Positions 19,368 through 27,878 of a stretch of 64,000 nt of DNA are shown here, one piece after another. Each line of letters starts with the position of its first letter. The first letter of the stretch is position 1. Both the position numbers and the translations under genes were made by a program. The notes under the pieces were generated by a model. The model was not told where the DNA came from and did no database searches. It saw only the letters and a program-made list of their open reading frames with translations. The stretch is from an uncultured Corynebacterium sp. (GTDB taxonomy: Bacteria > Actinomycetota > Actinomycetes > Mycobacteriales > Mycobacteriaceae), in the NCBI GenBank assembly GCA_943914355.1, contig CALUBS010000001.1, forward strand, positions 62,001-126,000. Reading direction: 5' to 3'.

Positions 19368-20870
19368 ATGACCCTTTTGGACCAATTGCGCGAGCGCGTT
19401 TCTGCCCTGCAACCACGCCCAGTCGACGCCGTGCGCATCGAGCCCGTGGGCTGGCATTCCCACCGCGCAGGCGTAGACACCCTGCTACGCAGCTTCCGCG
19501 AGGTTCCCGCTGGCAAGCGCGTGCGCCTGGCCAAGAAGACCTCTAACCTCTTCCGCGGCCGCAGCGAGAATCAGGTAGGCCTCGATGTCTCCGGATTGGG
19601 CGGGGTCATCGAAATCGATCCCCTCGCCCGCACCGCCGATGTGCAGGGTATGTGTACCTACGAGGATTTGGTCGATGCCACCCTGGCGCACGGCCTCATG
19701 CCGTTTGTAGTGCCGCAGCTGAAGACCATCACCCTAGGTGGCGCTGTGACCGGCATGGGCGTGGAGTCCACCAGCTTCCGCAACGGTCTACCGCACGAGT
19801 CCGTCATCGAGATGGATATCCTCACCGGCACCGGCGAGATCCTTACCTGCTCGCGCGAGGAGAACGTCGATCTCTTCCGCCTCTTTCCCAATTCCTATGG
19901 TTCTTTGGGCTACGCGGTACGCCTCAAGATTGAGCTCGAGCCCGTGCCTCCCTACGTGGAGCTGCGCGAGCAGCGCTTCCACTCGGTAGAAGAGGCGAGC
20001 CGCGTGCTTGCCGATGTCTCCGTTCACCACACCCACGAGGGTGAGACCGTCGATGGGCTAGACGGCGTGGTCTTTTCTGAGGACGAGGCTTACCTCGTCT
20101 TTGCCCGCTTTACCGATGAGGAGGGCCCTACCTCCGATTACACGCGGGATAAGATCTACTACCGCAGCCTGCAGCACGCCCAAGGCATGCGGCGCGACCG
20201 TCTTGCCATCCGCGACTATATCTGGCGCTGGGATACTGACTGGTTCTGGTGCTCACGCGCGTTTGGCGCCCAAAACCCCAAGGTCCGCAAGGTATGGCCG
20301 CGCGAGCTGCGCCGCAGCTCCTTCTATTGGAAGCTAGTGCGTTTGGACCGCAAGTACGAGTTGGAGTACAACTTCATCAAAAAGCCGCACGGCAAGCCGC
20401 GCGCTGAGCGCGTCGTGCAAGATATTGAGGTCACCCCGGAAAACCTTCCGGAGTTTCTCCACTGGTTCTTCCAAGCCTCCGATATCCAGCCTGTGTGGCT
20501 GTGCCCCATCCGCCTGCGCGATGTCGTGGGCGAGCTCGTGGGCACCGGCGATATTGCCGCCGAGGCCAAGGACCCCTGGCCGCTTTATCCGCTGCGTCCC
20601 GGAAAGACGTGGGTCAACGTTGGCTTCTGGTCCGGCGTGGATGGCGATCACGTCGATCCCAGTGCCCCGGGCAATGGCGCATTCAACCGTGTCATTGAAG
20701 AAAAGGTCAATGACTTGGGCGGCCACAAGTCGCTGTATTCCGAGGCCTTCTACTCCCGCGAGAGGTTCGAAGAGCTCTATGGCGGAAAGCTCCCGGATGC
20801 CATCAAGGCGGTAACGGACCCGGACGACCGCTTCCCCGGACTCTTTGAAAAGACCGTGGACGAGGCTTAA
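19368..20870 (+). CDS. tmsA: FAD-dependent reductase, TmsA type (10-methylene to 10-methyl acyl chain)
   Basis: 500-aa FAD-binding oxidoreductase with a PCMH/FAD_binding_4 domain: LGGVIEIDPLARTADVQG, MPFVVPQLKTITLGGAVTGM and ESVIEMDILTGTGEIL. It resembles the DHCR24-like branch, as known for TmsA/BfaA and Rv0449c. In that pair it reduces the 10-methylene group to the 10-methyl branch of tuberculostearic acid. AAAAGGAG lies 9 nt before the ATG. Substrate is inferred from the neighbour. Confidence 0.84.
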   Translation: MTLLDQLRERVSALQPRPVDAVRIEPVGWHSHRAGVDTLLRSFREVPAGKRVRLAKKTSNLFRGRSENQVGLDVSGLGGVIEIDPLARTADVQGMCTYEDLVDATLAHGLMPFVVPQLKTITLGGAVTGMGVESTSFRNGLPHESVIEMDILTGTGEILTCSREENVDLFRLFPNSYGSLGYAVRLKIELEPVPPYVELREQRFHSVEEASRVLADVSVHHTHEGETVDGLDGVVFSEDEAYLVFARFTDEEGPTSDYTRDKIYYRSLQHAQGMRRDRLAIRDYIWRWDTDWFWCSRAFGAQNPKVRKVWPRELRRSSFYWKLVRLDRKYELEYNFIKKPHGKPRAERVVQDIEVTPENLPEFLHWFFQASDIQPVWLCPIRLRDVVGELVGTGDIAAEAKDPWPLYPLRPGKTWVNVGFWSGVDGDHVDPSAPGNGAFNRVIEEKVNDLGGHKSLYSEAFYSRERFEELYGGKLPDAIKAVTDPDDRFPGLFEKTVDEA

Positions 20871-20889
20871 GACGGTCCCACAATCACTG

Positions 20890-20923
20890 AAGGGTGGAAC
20901 GCTTTCACGAGCGTTCCACCCTT
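20890..20923 (+). terminator. Strong terminator after tmsA
   Basis: Perfect 14-bp stem AAGGGTGGAACGCT / AGCGTTCCACCCTT around a 6-nt loop, followed by CTTCTTCTATAT. It lies 20 bp after the tmsA stop. Confidence 0.9.
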
Positions 20924-21041
20924 CTTCTATATCTTGAATACGATCTCGAGCTGATTCCACGGCGCGCGCAGGCAACTAATTGGTCTGGGCTACCTGCGCG
21001 GTCTTCGCGTTATCCGGCGGAGATGACAGCGGCAGAGATCG

Positions 21042-21089
21042 ACTACACCCCCTCGCCCCGCACGCTAGGTGCGAGGAAAGGGGGTGTAG
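21042..21089 (-). terminator. Long hairpin downstream of rplO
   Basis: CTACACCCCC pairs with GGGGGTGTAG, with an inner GCAC/GTGC stem. It sits 18 bp beyond the rplO stop and probably ends the rpsH-rplO transcript; there is no clear U-tract, so it may act with Rho or stabilise the 3' end. Confidence 0.6.
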
Positions 21090-21106
21090 CTATTCTCTAG
21101 TCCAGA

Positions 21107-21553
21107 TTACTTGGTGTTGGCGGAACCGCCAGCAGCCTCAATCTTTTCTACAGCGGACTTGGAGAACTTGTCTGCGGTGACGTTCAACTTAACGTTGATG
21201 TCGCCGCTGCCCAGAACCTTGACCGGCTGGTTAGCGCGGACGAGGCCAGCAGCAGCGATGTCAGCGACGGTGATGTCGCCGCCTTCGGCAAACTTCTCAG
21301 CCAAGTCAGCCACGTTAACAACCTGGTACTCAACGTGGTTCGGGTTCTTGAATCCCTTGAGCTTAGGCAGACGCATGTGGATGGGCATCTGTCCACCCTC
21401 GAAAGCAGCGGGAACCTGCTTACGAGCGCCGGTACCCTTGGTACCGCGACCAGCGGTCTTACCCTTGGATGCCTCACCGCGGCCGACGCGGGTCTTGGGC
21501 TTATTTGCTCCTGCGGTTGGGCGCAGGTCGTGCAGCTTGATGATATCAGCCAT
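21107..21553 (-). CDS. rplO: 50S ribosomal protein L15
   Basis: 148 aa. Starts [20 protein letters not shown] and contains the Gly/Lys-rich [20 protein letters not shown] and [11 protein letters not shown]. Last gene of the spc block; 3 bp after rpmD. Confidence 0.97.
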   Translation of the reverse strand: MADIIKLHDLRPTAGANKPKTRVGRGEASKGKTAGRGTKGTGARKQVPAAFEGGQMPIHMRLPKLKGFKNPNHVEYQVVNVADLAEKFAEGGDITVADIAAAGLVRANQPVKVLGSGDINVKLNVTADKFSKSAVEKIEAAGGSANTK

Positions 21554-21556
21554 GGT

Positions 21557-21742
21557 TTACTCCCCTGCCACTTCTTCGACGGTGACCAGGTGGCGAACCT
21601 TGTGAACCATGCCGCGAATGATCGGAGTGTCCTGCTTAACAACGGACTGACCGATGCGCTTGAGGCCCAGGGCCTCAATGTTCTTGCGGTGGTTCGGCTT
21701 GGTGCCCACCAGTCCCTTTACCTGTGTAATCTTCAGAGCCAT
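21557..21742 (-). CDS. rpmD: 50S ribosomal protein L30
   Basis: 61 aa, short bacterial L30 ([20 protein letters not shown]). It lies 3 bp after rpsE and 3 bp before rplO. Confidence 0.97.
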   Translation of the reverse strand: MALKITQVKGLVGTKPNHRKNIEALGLKRIGQSVVKQDTPIIRGMVHKVRHLVTVEEVAGE

Positions 21743-21745
21743 TGT

Positions 21746-22369
21746 TTATGCCTCCTGACCTGCGCGCTTGCGCAGCATACGGGCCGGGGTGACCTCTTCG
21801 ATGGACTTGCCACGGCGTGCGGCAACCTCTTCGGGGCGAACCAGCTGCTTGAGGCCGTCCACGGTAGCGCGGACGACGTTGAGTGCATTGTCGGAGCCCA
21901 GGGACTTCGACAGAATGTCCTGCACGCCAGCGCATTCAAGCACTGGACGAGCAGCACCGCCGGCGATGACACCAGTACCAGGAGCGGCAGGCTTCATCAT
22001 GACGATGCCCGCTGCGTCGCGACCCTCTACCGGGTGGGTGATGGTGCCGGCAACCATAGGTACGCGGAAGAAGTTCTTGCGAGCCTCTTCTGCACCCTTC
22101 TGGATTGCAGCCGGAACTTCCTTAGCCTTGCCGTAGCCAACGCCTACCTGACCCTGGCCGTCACCAACGACGACGAGAGCGGTGAAGGACATGTTGCGGC
22201 CACCCTTAACGGTCTTGGAGACGCGGTTGATGGTCACAACGCGTTCGATGTACTTATCGCGCTCGTTGTCCTGCTGGTTACGACGATCGTTGCGACGGCC
22301 GTTGCCGCCGCGGTTGTTCTTGTTGTTCTCGGCGGAGCGTCCGCCGTCACGCTGTTCACGGTCCGACAT
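21746..22369 (-). CDS. rpsE: 30S ribosomal protein S5
   Basis: 207 aa. The double-stranded-RNA-binding part ([20 protein letters not shown]) and C-terminal S5 fold ([20 protein letters not shown]) are preceded by a basic, Arg/Asn-rich N-terminal extension (~35 residues) typical of actinobacteria. Confidence 0.97.
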   Translation of the reverse strand: MSDREQRDGGRSAENNKNNRGGNGRRNDRRNQQDNERDKYIERVVTINRVSKTVKGGRNMSFTALVVVGDGQGQVGVGYGKAKEVPAAIQKGAEEARKNFFRVPMVAGTITHPVEGRDAAGIVMMKPAAPGTGVIAGGAARPVLECAGVQDILSKSLGSDNALNVVRATVDGLKQLVRPEEVAARRGKSIEEVTPARMLRKRAGQEA

Positions 22370-22409
22370 TACGCGATCCTTCCGTTGATGTTTCCGTTGA
22401 CGATGATCA

Positions 22410-22811
22410 TTAGAACTTCAGACCACCTTCACGTGCGGCGTCTGCCAGCGCAGCGACGCGGCCGTGGTACTTGTAGCCTGCGCGGTCAAAGACGACCTGC
22501 TCAATGCCAGCGGCCTTGGCGCGCTCAGCAATCAGTTCGCCCACCTTGGCAGCCTTTGCCTTCTTATCGCCCTCGAGTGCACGGATGTCCGCTTCCATGG
22601 AGGATGCGGAAGCCAGGGTGTGGCCTGCCAGGTCATCGATGACCTGGACGTGCATGTGGCGCGAAGAGCGGTGAAGGACCAAGCGCGGGGACTCAGGGGT
22701 GCCACGCAGGGTCTTACGGATACGGAAGTGGCGGCGTGCGCGTGCTTCGCGACGACGAGAAGAAATGTCCTTGCCGACTGGAGTGCGCTTCGTGTTTTCA
22801 GTGTTTGCCAT
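22410..22811 (-). CDS. rplR: 50S ribosomal protein L18
   Basis: 133 aa; 5S rRNA-binding protein ([40 protein letters not shown]). It follows rplF by 3 bp. Confidence 0.97.
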   Translation of the reverse strand: MANTENTKRTPVGKDISSRRREARARRHFRIRKTLRGTPESPRLVLHRSSRHMHVQVIDDLAGHTLASASSMEADIRALEGDKKAKAAKVGELIAERAKAAGIEQVVFDRAGYKYHGRVAALADAAREGGLKF

Positions 22812-22814
22812 TGC

Positions 22815-23351
22815 TTACTTACCCGTCTTTCCGACCTTGCGACGGATCTGCTCGCCTTCGTAGCGAATACCCTTGCCCTTATAAGGATCGTCCTTACGCA
22901 GGCGACGGATATTAGCGGCGATCTGTCCGACTAGTTGCTTGTCAATACCGGTAATGGACAGCTTGGTGTTGCCGTCCACTGCGAAGGTGATTCCCTCCGG
23001 AGCCTTGATGAGGATCGGGTGGGAATAGCCCAGGCTGAATTCCAGGTCCTGGCCCTTTTGCTGCACACGGTAGCCGACACCAAAGATTTCCATCTTGATG
23101 GTGAAGCCCTCGGTCACGCCGATGACGGCGCTGTTGAGCAGCGAGCGGGACAGGCCGTGCAGTGCACGGTGCTTGCGGTGATCATCAGGGCGGGAAACGG
23201 TCAAGATGCCGTCTTCCACGTTGATGGTGATCGGATCCGGAACGTTTACGCTCTGGGTACCCTTAGGACCCTTGACCTCAACGTCTTGGCCGTTGATGTT
23301 GATTTCGACGCCGTTTGGTACGGCGATCGGTGCTAGACCGACTCGAGACAT
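22815..23351 (-). CDS. rplF: 50S ribosomal protein L6
   Basis: 178 aa with both L6 repeats ([20 protein letters not shown]; signature [15 protein letters not shown] near the C-terminus). 15 bp downstream of rpsH. Confidence 0.97.
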   Translation of the reverse strand: MSRVGLAPIAVPNGVEININGQDVEVKGPKGTQSVNVPDPITINVEDGILTVSRPDDHRKHRALHGLSRSLLNSAVIGVTEGFTIKMEIFGVGYRVQQKGQDLEFSLGYSHPILIKAPEGITFAVDGNTKLSITGIDKQLVGQIAANIRRLRKDDPYKGKGIRYEGEQIRRKVGKTGK

Positions 23352-23366
23352 GTGTCAAACCTCCCT

Positions 23367-23750
23367 TTACCAGACGTAGGCGAGAACTTCTCCGCCTACG
23401 CCCTTCTCCTCAGCCTGACGGTCAGTCAGCACACCGTGGGACGTGGAAATGATAGCCACGCCCAGGCCGCCCAAGACCTGTGGCAGTTCGGTGGACTTTG
23501 CATACACACGCAGACCCGGCTTAGACACGCGACGCAGACCAGACAGGGAACGCTCGCGGTTGTTGTACTTCAGCTCGAGGGACAGAGTGTGGCCCTCAAC
23601 GGTGTAGTCAGCGATGTAGCCTTCCTGCTTCAAGATGTCAGCAATGTTTGCCTTCAACTTGGAGGTAGGCATCGACACGACGTCGTGGTGTGCGTTACTT
23701 GCGTTACGCACGCGCGACAGCATGTCGGCAATAGGATCAGTCATAGTCAT
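23367..23750 (-). CDS. rpsH: 30S ribosomal protein S8
   Basis: 127 aa, 16S rRNA-binding assembly protein ([40 protein letters not shown]). Here it begins a separate ribosomal transcript because the accessory block separates it from rplE. An in-frame ATG two codons later is an alternative start. Confidence 0.97.
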   Translation of the reverse strand: MTMTDPIADMLSRVRNASNAHHDVVSMPTSKLKANIADILKQEGYIADYTVEGHTLSLELKYNNRERSLSGLRRVSKPGLRVYAKSTELPQVLGGLGVAIISTSHGVLTDRQAEEKGVGGEVLAYVW

Positions 23751-24012
23751 ATGAGTGACCGTGTACCTTTCTCGTTGCGGTTCCCGTGCTCACCAAAGCG
23801 TTTTCCGTGTGATTTCGGGCTACTCACGCTCCTCACGGTCAATACCGCAAGGCGCTCGCCACCCTTTGATTCAGACAACGGTCCGCTGTAGCCGGCGAGG
23901 GGCCTACAACAAAGTTGATGTTCAATTCTTTTTCGGCTCTGCGTTTTGCCAGTTCAACACGCAAATACAATAAACTTTGCGTGCATACCGGGTGAACCGC
24001 AGGCACGCCGAA

Positions 24013-24036
24013 ATATCCTACGGTATATCCTGCGGT
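24013..24036. repeat. Two tandem 12-bp direct repeats upstream of fdhD
   Basis: ATATCCTACGGT (24013-24024) is immediately followed by ATATCCTGCGGT (24025-24036), 11 of 12 identical. They lie in the 352-bp rpsH/fdhD gap, ~65 bp before the first plus-strand start codon, where an activator or repressor site would sit. No other gene is seen in this gap. Confidence 0.5.
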
Positions 24037-24102
24037 TTTCCAAATAGAACCCCGACATTCATTATTGTCGAATACAGCGCCACATGATTGAGGAATAGTT
24101 AG

Positions 24103-24204
24103 ATGAGTACCGATAACGATGGTTCGATCCGCACCGCCCACCAGTGGCGTGAAGAAGCCGCGCAACTATTAAAACTCGAACCACACGAGGAAGCGTTGAA
24201 ATAA
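24103..24204 (+). CDS. Possible 33-residue ORF translationally coupled to fdhD
   Basis: Reads MSTDNDGSIRTAHQWREEAA and continues to ...EPHEEALK, 33 codons. Its TAA overlaps the fdhD ATG (TAATG), the same coupling used elsewhere in this genome. I do not recognise a family. It could be a leader peptide or the shortened remains of a gene of the formate-dehydrogenase locus. Confidence 0.35.
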   Translation: MSTDNDGSIRTAHQWREEAAQLLKLEPHEEALK

Positions 24205-25022
24205 TGGCCAGCCGCAAGAATGCTACCTTTGCTGTCACTAAGGTCCGCCTGGGTGAACACGCGCAGGTTGATACCCGCGCCGATACCGTTGCTGGCGAGG
24301 AACCGCTTGAGATTCGCGTGGGCGGACAGACCATCACCACCACCATGCGCACCCCAGGCCACGATATCGAGCTGGCACACGGGTTCCTCCACTCCGAGGG
24401 GCATATCGCTGCGCTTTCCGATGTCACCACAGCCCGCTACTGTTCAGGTGCCACCGCCCAAGGCATGAATACCTATAACCTACTGGACCTAGATCTGGTG
24501 AAGAATACGCCGCTGAGTTTGAGCGATCTCCGCCTGACTACGACGACGTCTGCCTGCGGCGTATGCGGTACATCATCCATTGCGGCGCTGACAAAGCAGT
24601 CGCGCTACCCCATCCCGCAGATCCCTGTAGATCCACAGCTGGTAGTCCAGTTGCCAGAGAAGCTACGGGCCGCCCAGAAGGAATTCCGCAAAACCGGCGG
24701 AATCCACGCTGCCGGCGCGTTTACCCTCGCGGGCGAACCGGTAGTCATCCGCGAAGACGTCGGCCGCCACAACGCCGCGGACAAGGTCATCGGCCACCTG
24801 CTCATGGAGGGCTTGCTTCCGGCCAGCGATCTCATCCTCGTGATGAGCTCGCGCGCCAGCTTCGAGCTCGTGCAGAAGGCTGCGATGGCGGGCTTCGGCC
24901 AGCTCGTGGCGGTATCGGCAGCCTCCTCGCTCGCCGTGGACACTGCCCGCAAAACCGGCATGGCGCTCGTCGGCTTCGCACGCGGCGACCGCTTCAACCT
25001 CTACTCGGGAGACCTGAAATGA
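24204..25022 (+). CDS. fdhD: Formate dehydrogenase accessory sulfurtransferase FdhD
   Basis: Transfers sulfur to the molybdenum cofactor of formate dehydrogenase. 272 aa; the conserved CxxC loop is TTSACGVCGTSSI, and the family features PGHDIELAHGFLHSEG and ALVGFARGDRFNLYSG are intact. The formate dehydrogenase structural gene expected next to it is not in this window, and the formate channel gene focA 7 kb away is broken. It overlaps the next gene by ATGA. Confidence 0.93.
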   Translation: MASRKNATFAVTKVRLGEHAQVDTRADTVAGEEPLEIRVGGQTITTTMRTPGHDIELAHGFLHSEGHIAALSDVTTARYCSGATAQGMNTYNLLDLDLVKNTPLSLSDLRLTTTTSACGVCGTSSIAALTKQSRYPIPQIPVDPQLVVQLPEKLRAAQKEFRKTGGIHAAGAFTLAGEPVVIREDVGRHNAADKVIGHLLMEGLLPASDLILVMSSRASFELVQKAAMAGFGQLVAVSAASSLAVDTARKTGMALVGFARGDRFNLYSGDLK

Positions 25023-25561
25023 GCCTTATCGATTTCCTCGTCAACGTCGAGCTGGACACCCCGCGCCCCGACTACCGCGCGCTGCTCATCACCGCACGCA
25101 ACGTCACTTCCCCGGCTGCCGACACCCCCGCCGTCCCGTCAGCGTTCCAGCCCCATGTCGCCGCGTGGCGCACGGCGTGGCAGAACGCCGGGCTCGATCC
25201 CGCGCTTTTTGAGCTGGGCGCCCAGCCTTCCGATGCCCCCGTGGTTGCCCTCGGCAACGCCGTCGCCCGCCGTTTCGAGCTGCCGATCACGACGTTTGCC
25301 CTCGATGGCTTCGAGGGCCCAGTGCGCATCGAGGTAGGAACCGCTACCGTGCGCGATGCCGCGGGTAGTGCCGCGCGGCGCTTCCGGCCCGAGCACCGAG
25401 TCCAGCCCACGCCGGAGATCACCAGCGTGCTCTATATCCTCGAGGCTCTGGATCCGCTCACGGACGACGATTTGCGCCTGGCGGCCGATGACATCCTCGA
25501 CGCCCTGCGCACGGCGAACCCTGATGTCGAGGTCGCCCAGCGCATCCTGCGCCCCGAATAA
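25019..25561 (+). CDS. B3/B4-domain protein (PheT-like tRNA-binding fold), divergent
   Basis: 180 aa starting MSLIDFLVNVELDTPRPDYR, translationally coupled to fdhD by an ATGA overlap. The central segment HVAAWRTAWQNAGLDPALFE, VVALGNAVARRFELPITTFA and the C-terminal VLYILEALDPLTDD resemble free-standing B3/B4 domains, related to the editing module of phenylalanyl-tRNA synthetase beta. Such proteins are proposed to act on aminoacyl-tRNA or small amino acids, but the role here is unknown. The link to fdhD is context only. Confidence 0.5.
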   Translation: MSLIDFLVNVELDTPRPDYRALLITARNVTSPAADTPAVPSAFQPHVAAWRTAWQNAGLDPALFELGAQPSDAPVVALGNAVARRFELPITTFALDGFEGPVRIEVGTATVRDAAGSAARRFRPEHRVQPTPEITSVLYILEALDPLTDDDLRLAADDILDALRTANPDVEVAQRILRPE

Positions 25562-25579
25562 CTCCGCGCCGAGTAAGCG

Positions 25580-25942
25580 CTAGTGTGCAGCGCGCACGTC
25601 GAGGAACCCGCGCAGCAGCGCATTGCGGCGGCGGGTGCCGGACTCGAAGGTCTCGGCGTCGTTGCCGTAGGCGGCATCGACTTGCGCGTACACCTCGTCG
25701 AGATGCGACATGTCGGGCACTCCGGCGACAAGCTCGGTGTCCCAAGCTCCCGCGATATGTTCGATAATCGACTTGATGCCCTCGGGGCCGCCGCCCAAGC
25801 GGTTGGACTCGAACGGGCCTGTGGCCGCGTCGGCGAGTTCTGCGCGCACGTCCGTCATGCGCACCTGCCACCCCGCGTCGACGAAGCGCTGGGCAAACGA
25901 GAAACCGATCAGGCCGCCACCTACAAGCAATGCTGTCTTCAT
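25580..25942 (-). pseudogene. Collapsed 3-hydroxyacyl-CoA dehydrogenase-like gene (internal deletion)
   Basis: The N-terminal ~35 residues are a Rossmann start (MKTALLVGGGLIGFSFAQRF, with GxGxxG changed to GGGLIG). They jump directly to a sequence resembling the C-terminal helical part of carnitine/3-hydroxyacyl-CoA dehydrogenases (GGGPEGIKSIIEHIAGAWDT ... TRRRNALLRGFL). Only ~120 of the ~310-320 residues of that family remain, so most of the NAD and catalytic domains are missing. The frame is intact, so an in-frame deletion is the simplest explanation. An upstream extension of the frame to 26002 is not needed. Confidence 0.55.
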
Positions 25943-26313
25943 GTCTTCTAGCCTAAGCCTCTTGGCTCGCGGCCACACGGTTTGCTGTATGGCCACCGCC
26001 ACACAAAAGGTCTACAAGAATTAATTTATCCCGCCTCAGCCTTGCCCGGAGCGAAAGACGCGTTTTTACACCCCGACCTCGCCCCGCCCTGCGCCCGCAA
26101 CTAACCCGTAGAAAATGCACCGCACGCCCATTCTTTGCACTCACCCCTGTGCCACTCCTGCTACGCCCGAGACCTCGGCTGTCGACCCCGCGCACTGCGC
26201 ATCAGACCAGCGCTTTCACACCCTTCCCCGAGCCGGTGCAGCAAACACATCCCGCCGTGACCACGGATAACAGCAGCATGCCCGCGCGCAGCACCACTTT
26301 TCATTAGATACTT

Positions 26314-26347
26314 TTACCGTAGCCTAACTTATGTTAGCGTCTCCTAA
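26314..26347. promoter_or_regulatory. Two overlapping candidate DtxR (iron-repressor) boxes before the siderophore operon
   Basis: Box 1, TTACCGTAGCCTAACTTAT (26314-26332), matches 14 of 19 positions of the DtxR consensus TWAGGTWAGSCTWACCTWA. Box 2, TTATGTTAGCGTCTCCTAA (26329-26347), matches 15 of 19. A possible -10, TAGATA, lies at 26305-26310, so a bound repressor would cover the transcription start. The rest of 25943-26313 holds nothing I can identify. Confidence 0.65.
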
Positions 26348-26348
26348 C

Positions 26349-27842
26349 ATGCACAAAATTCGTCAGGAGAGACCGGCCCCGTTCGTCGATTCCTTCGTAG
26401 GAGCCGATCCGACTGCATTAAACACAATCATCCACCACAGCCAGCACACCCTCACGCAGTATCTCGCCGAGGGCGACGCGCCACGCTCCGGTCGCAACGC
26501 CCATGAGACAGCAGCGGCCGTCACACGCGTTGACCTCGAGCACCCAATTGGTACATTTGACGCCGCGTTGGCTGAGCTTCGCGAACTCTGGCTCGACCAC
26601 GCCGTGTGGTACCACCACCCGCGCTACATCGCCCACCTCAACTGTCCGATCACCGCCACCGCCGTGGGCGCGGACCTGCTCGCCACCACAGTTAACACCG
26701 CGGTCGAAAGCTGGGATCAGGCCTCGAGTGCCGCCGCAATCGAAGGCCACCTCCTCGAGTTCTTCGCGCGCAAGCTGCGCTGGCCGCAAGACCCGCATTC
26801 CCGCACCCGCGGGGTCTTTACCTCCGGTGGTACGCAATCCAACCTGCAGGCGCTCTATATTGCGCGCGAAAAGGCGCTGGGCGCCCAGGGCGTGCAGGGA
26901 CTTTCCCAGTTGCGCCTCTACACCAGCAGCCACGCCCACTACTCCGTGCTGCGCGCTGCCCACCTCCTTGGGCTTGCGGATACCGCCGTCATCACTATCG
27001 ACTCGGATGCCGCACACCGACTCGACCCGGCTGATCTCGCCCGGCGCATCGCGGCCGACGTGGCGGACGGCTACACGCCGATGGCCGTCGTGGCCACCGC
27101 TGGGGCAACCGACCGCGGCACCATCGATCCGCTAGAGACCATCGCCAAGGTCTGCCTCCACGCTGGGGTGCACTTGCATGTCGACGCCGCGTACGGGGGT
27201 ATCCTGCTGCTCTCGCCCACGCAGCGACACCGTCTGCGCGGCATCGACGCAGCCGATAGCGTCACCGTCGACTTCCACAAGGGCTACTTCCAGCCGGTGG
27301 CCTGCAGCGCGATTCTCTTGCGCGATCCCGCTGACTGCGCCCTCGTGTCGTGGCACGCGGACTACCTCAACCCCGAAGACGCCACCGACCACAATCTCGC
27401 GGACTTCTCGCTCCAAACCACGCGTCGCTTCGACGCGCTCAAGCTCTGGATGACGCTGCGCACCCACGGCGCCGACGCCCTCGGGGAGGCCTTCGACGCC
27501 TGCTGCGCCGCGGCCCGCGATGCCGCCCGGCGCGTCGACGCCCATCCACGCTTTGCACTGCGCGCCACACCGGAGCTTTCCACGGTGCTGTTTACGCCTG
27601 CCGATGCCCCCGCCAGCCTCGTCCAGATCGTCCGCCAGCGCTTGCTCGAGCGGGGCGACGTAATTATCGCGACCACCACCTTCGAAGGCGCGCCGTGCTG
27701 GAAGTTCACCATTCTCGATCCGCAGCTGCGTGGCACAGATATCGACGCGATCCTCGGGCTCATCGAGCGCGAGATGAACGCCGTCGACCAAGCCAACGCT
27801 CAACCGAGCCCCAGCGTTCTCGCGGTACAACCCGCGCGCTAG
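26349..27842 (+). CDS. desA: PLP-dependent group II decarboxylase of the siderophore operon (DesA-like)
   Basis: Fold-type I decarboxylase expected to make the diamine backbone (cadaverine from lysine, or a related diamine) of a hydroxamate siderophore. Motifs: GVFTSGGTQSNLQALYIARE, the PLP-binding Asp in HLHVDAAYGG, and the Schiff-base Lys in VTVDFHKGYFQP (~Lys311). The frame opens at 26331, but that ATG lies inside the operator, so I prefer the ATG at 26349 (497 aa). No clear ribosome site precedes either, and leaderless translation is possible. First gene of a three-gene operon; substrate is inferred from DesA-D synteny. Confidence 0.83.
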   Translation: MHKIRQERPAPFVDSFVGADPTALNTIIHHSQHTLTQYLAEGDAPRSGRNAHETAAAVTRVDLEHPIGTFDAALAELRELWLDHAVWYHHPRYIAHLNCPITATAVGADLLATTVNTAVESWDQASSAAAIEGHLLEFFARKLRWPQDPHSRTRGVFTSGGTQSNLQALYIAREKALGAQGVQGLSQLRLYTSSHAHYSVLRAAHLLGLADTAVITIDSDAAHRLDPADLARRIAADVADGYTPMAVVATAGATDRGTIDPLETIAKVCLHAGVHLHVDAAYGGILLLSPTQRHRLRGIDAADSVTVDFHKGYFQPVACSAILLRDPADCALVSWHADYLNPEDATDHNLADFSLQTTRRFDALKLWMTLRTHGADALGEAFDACCAAARDAARRVDAHPRFALRATPELSTVLFTPADAPASLVQIVRQRLLERGDVIIATTTFEGAPCWKFTILDPQLRGTDIDAILGLIEREMNAVDQANAQPSPSVLAVQPAR

Positions 27843-27878
27843 ACCACGACCCACAGAAACTTAAAACAGGAGTTTGTC

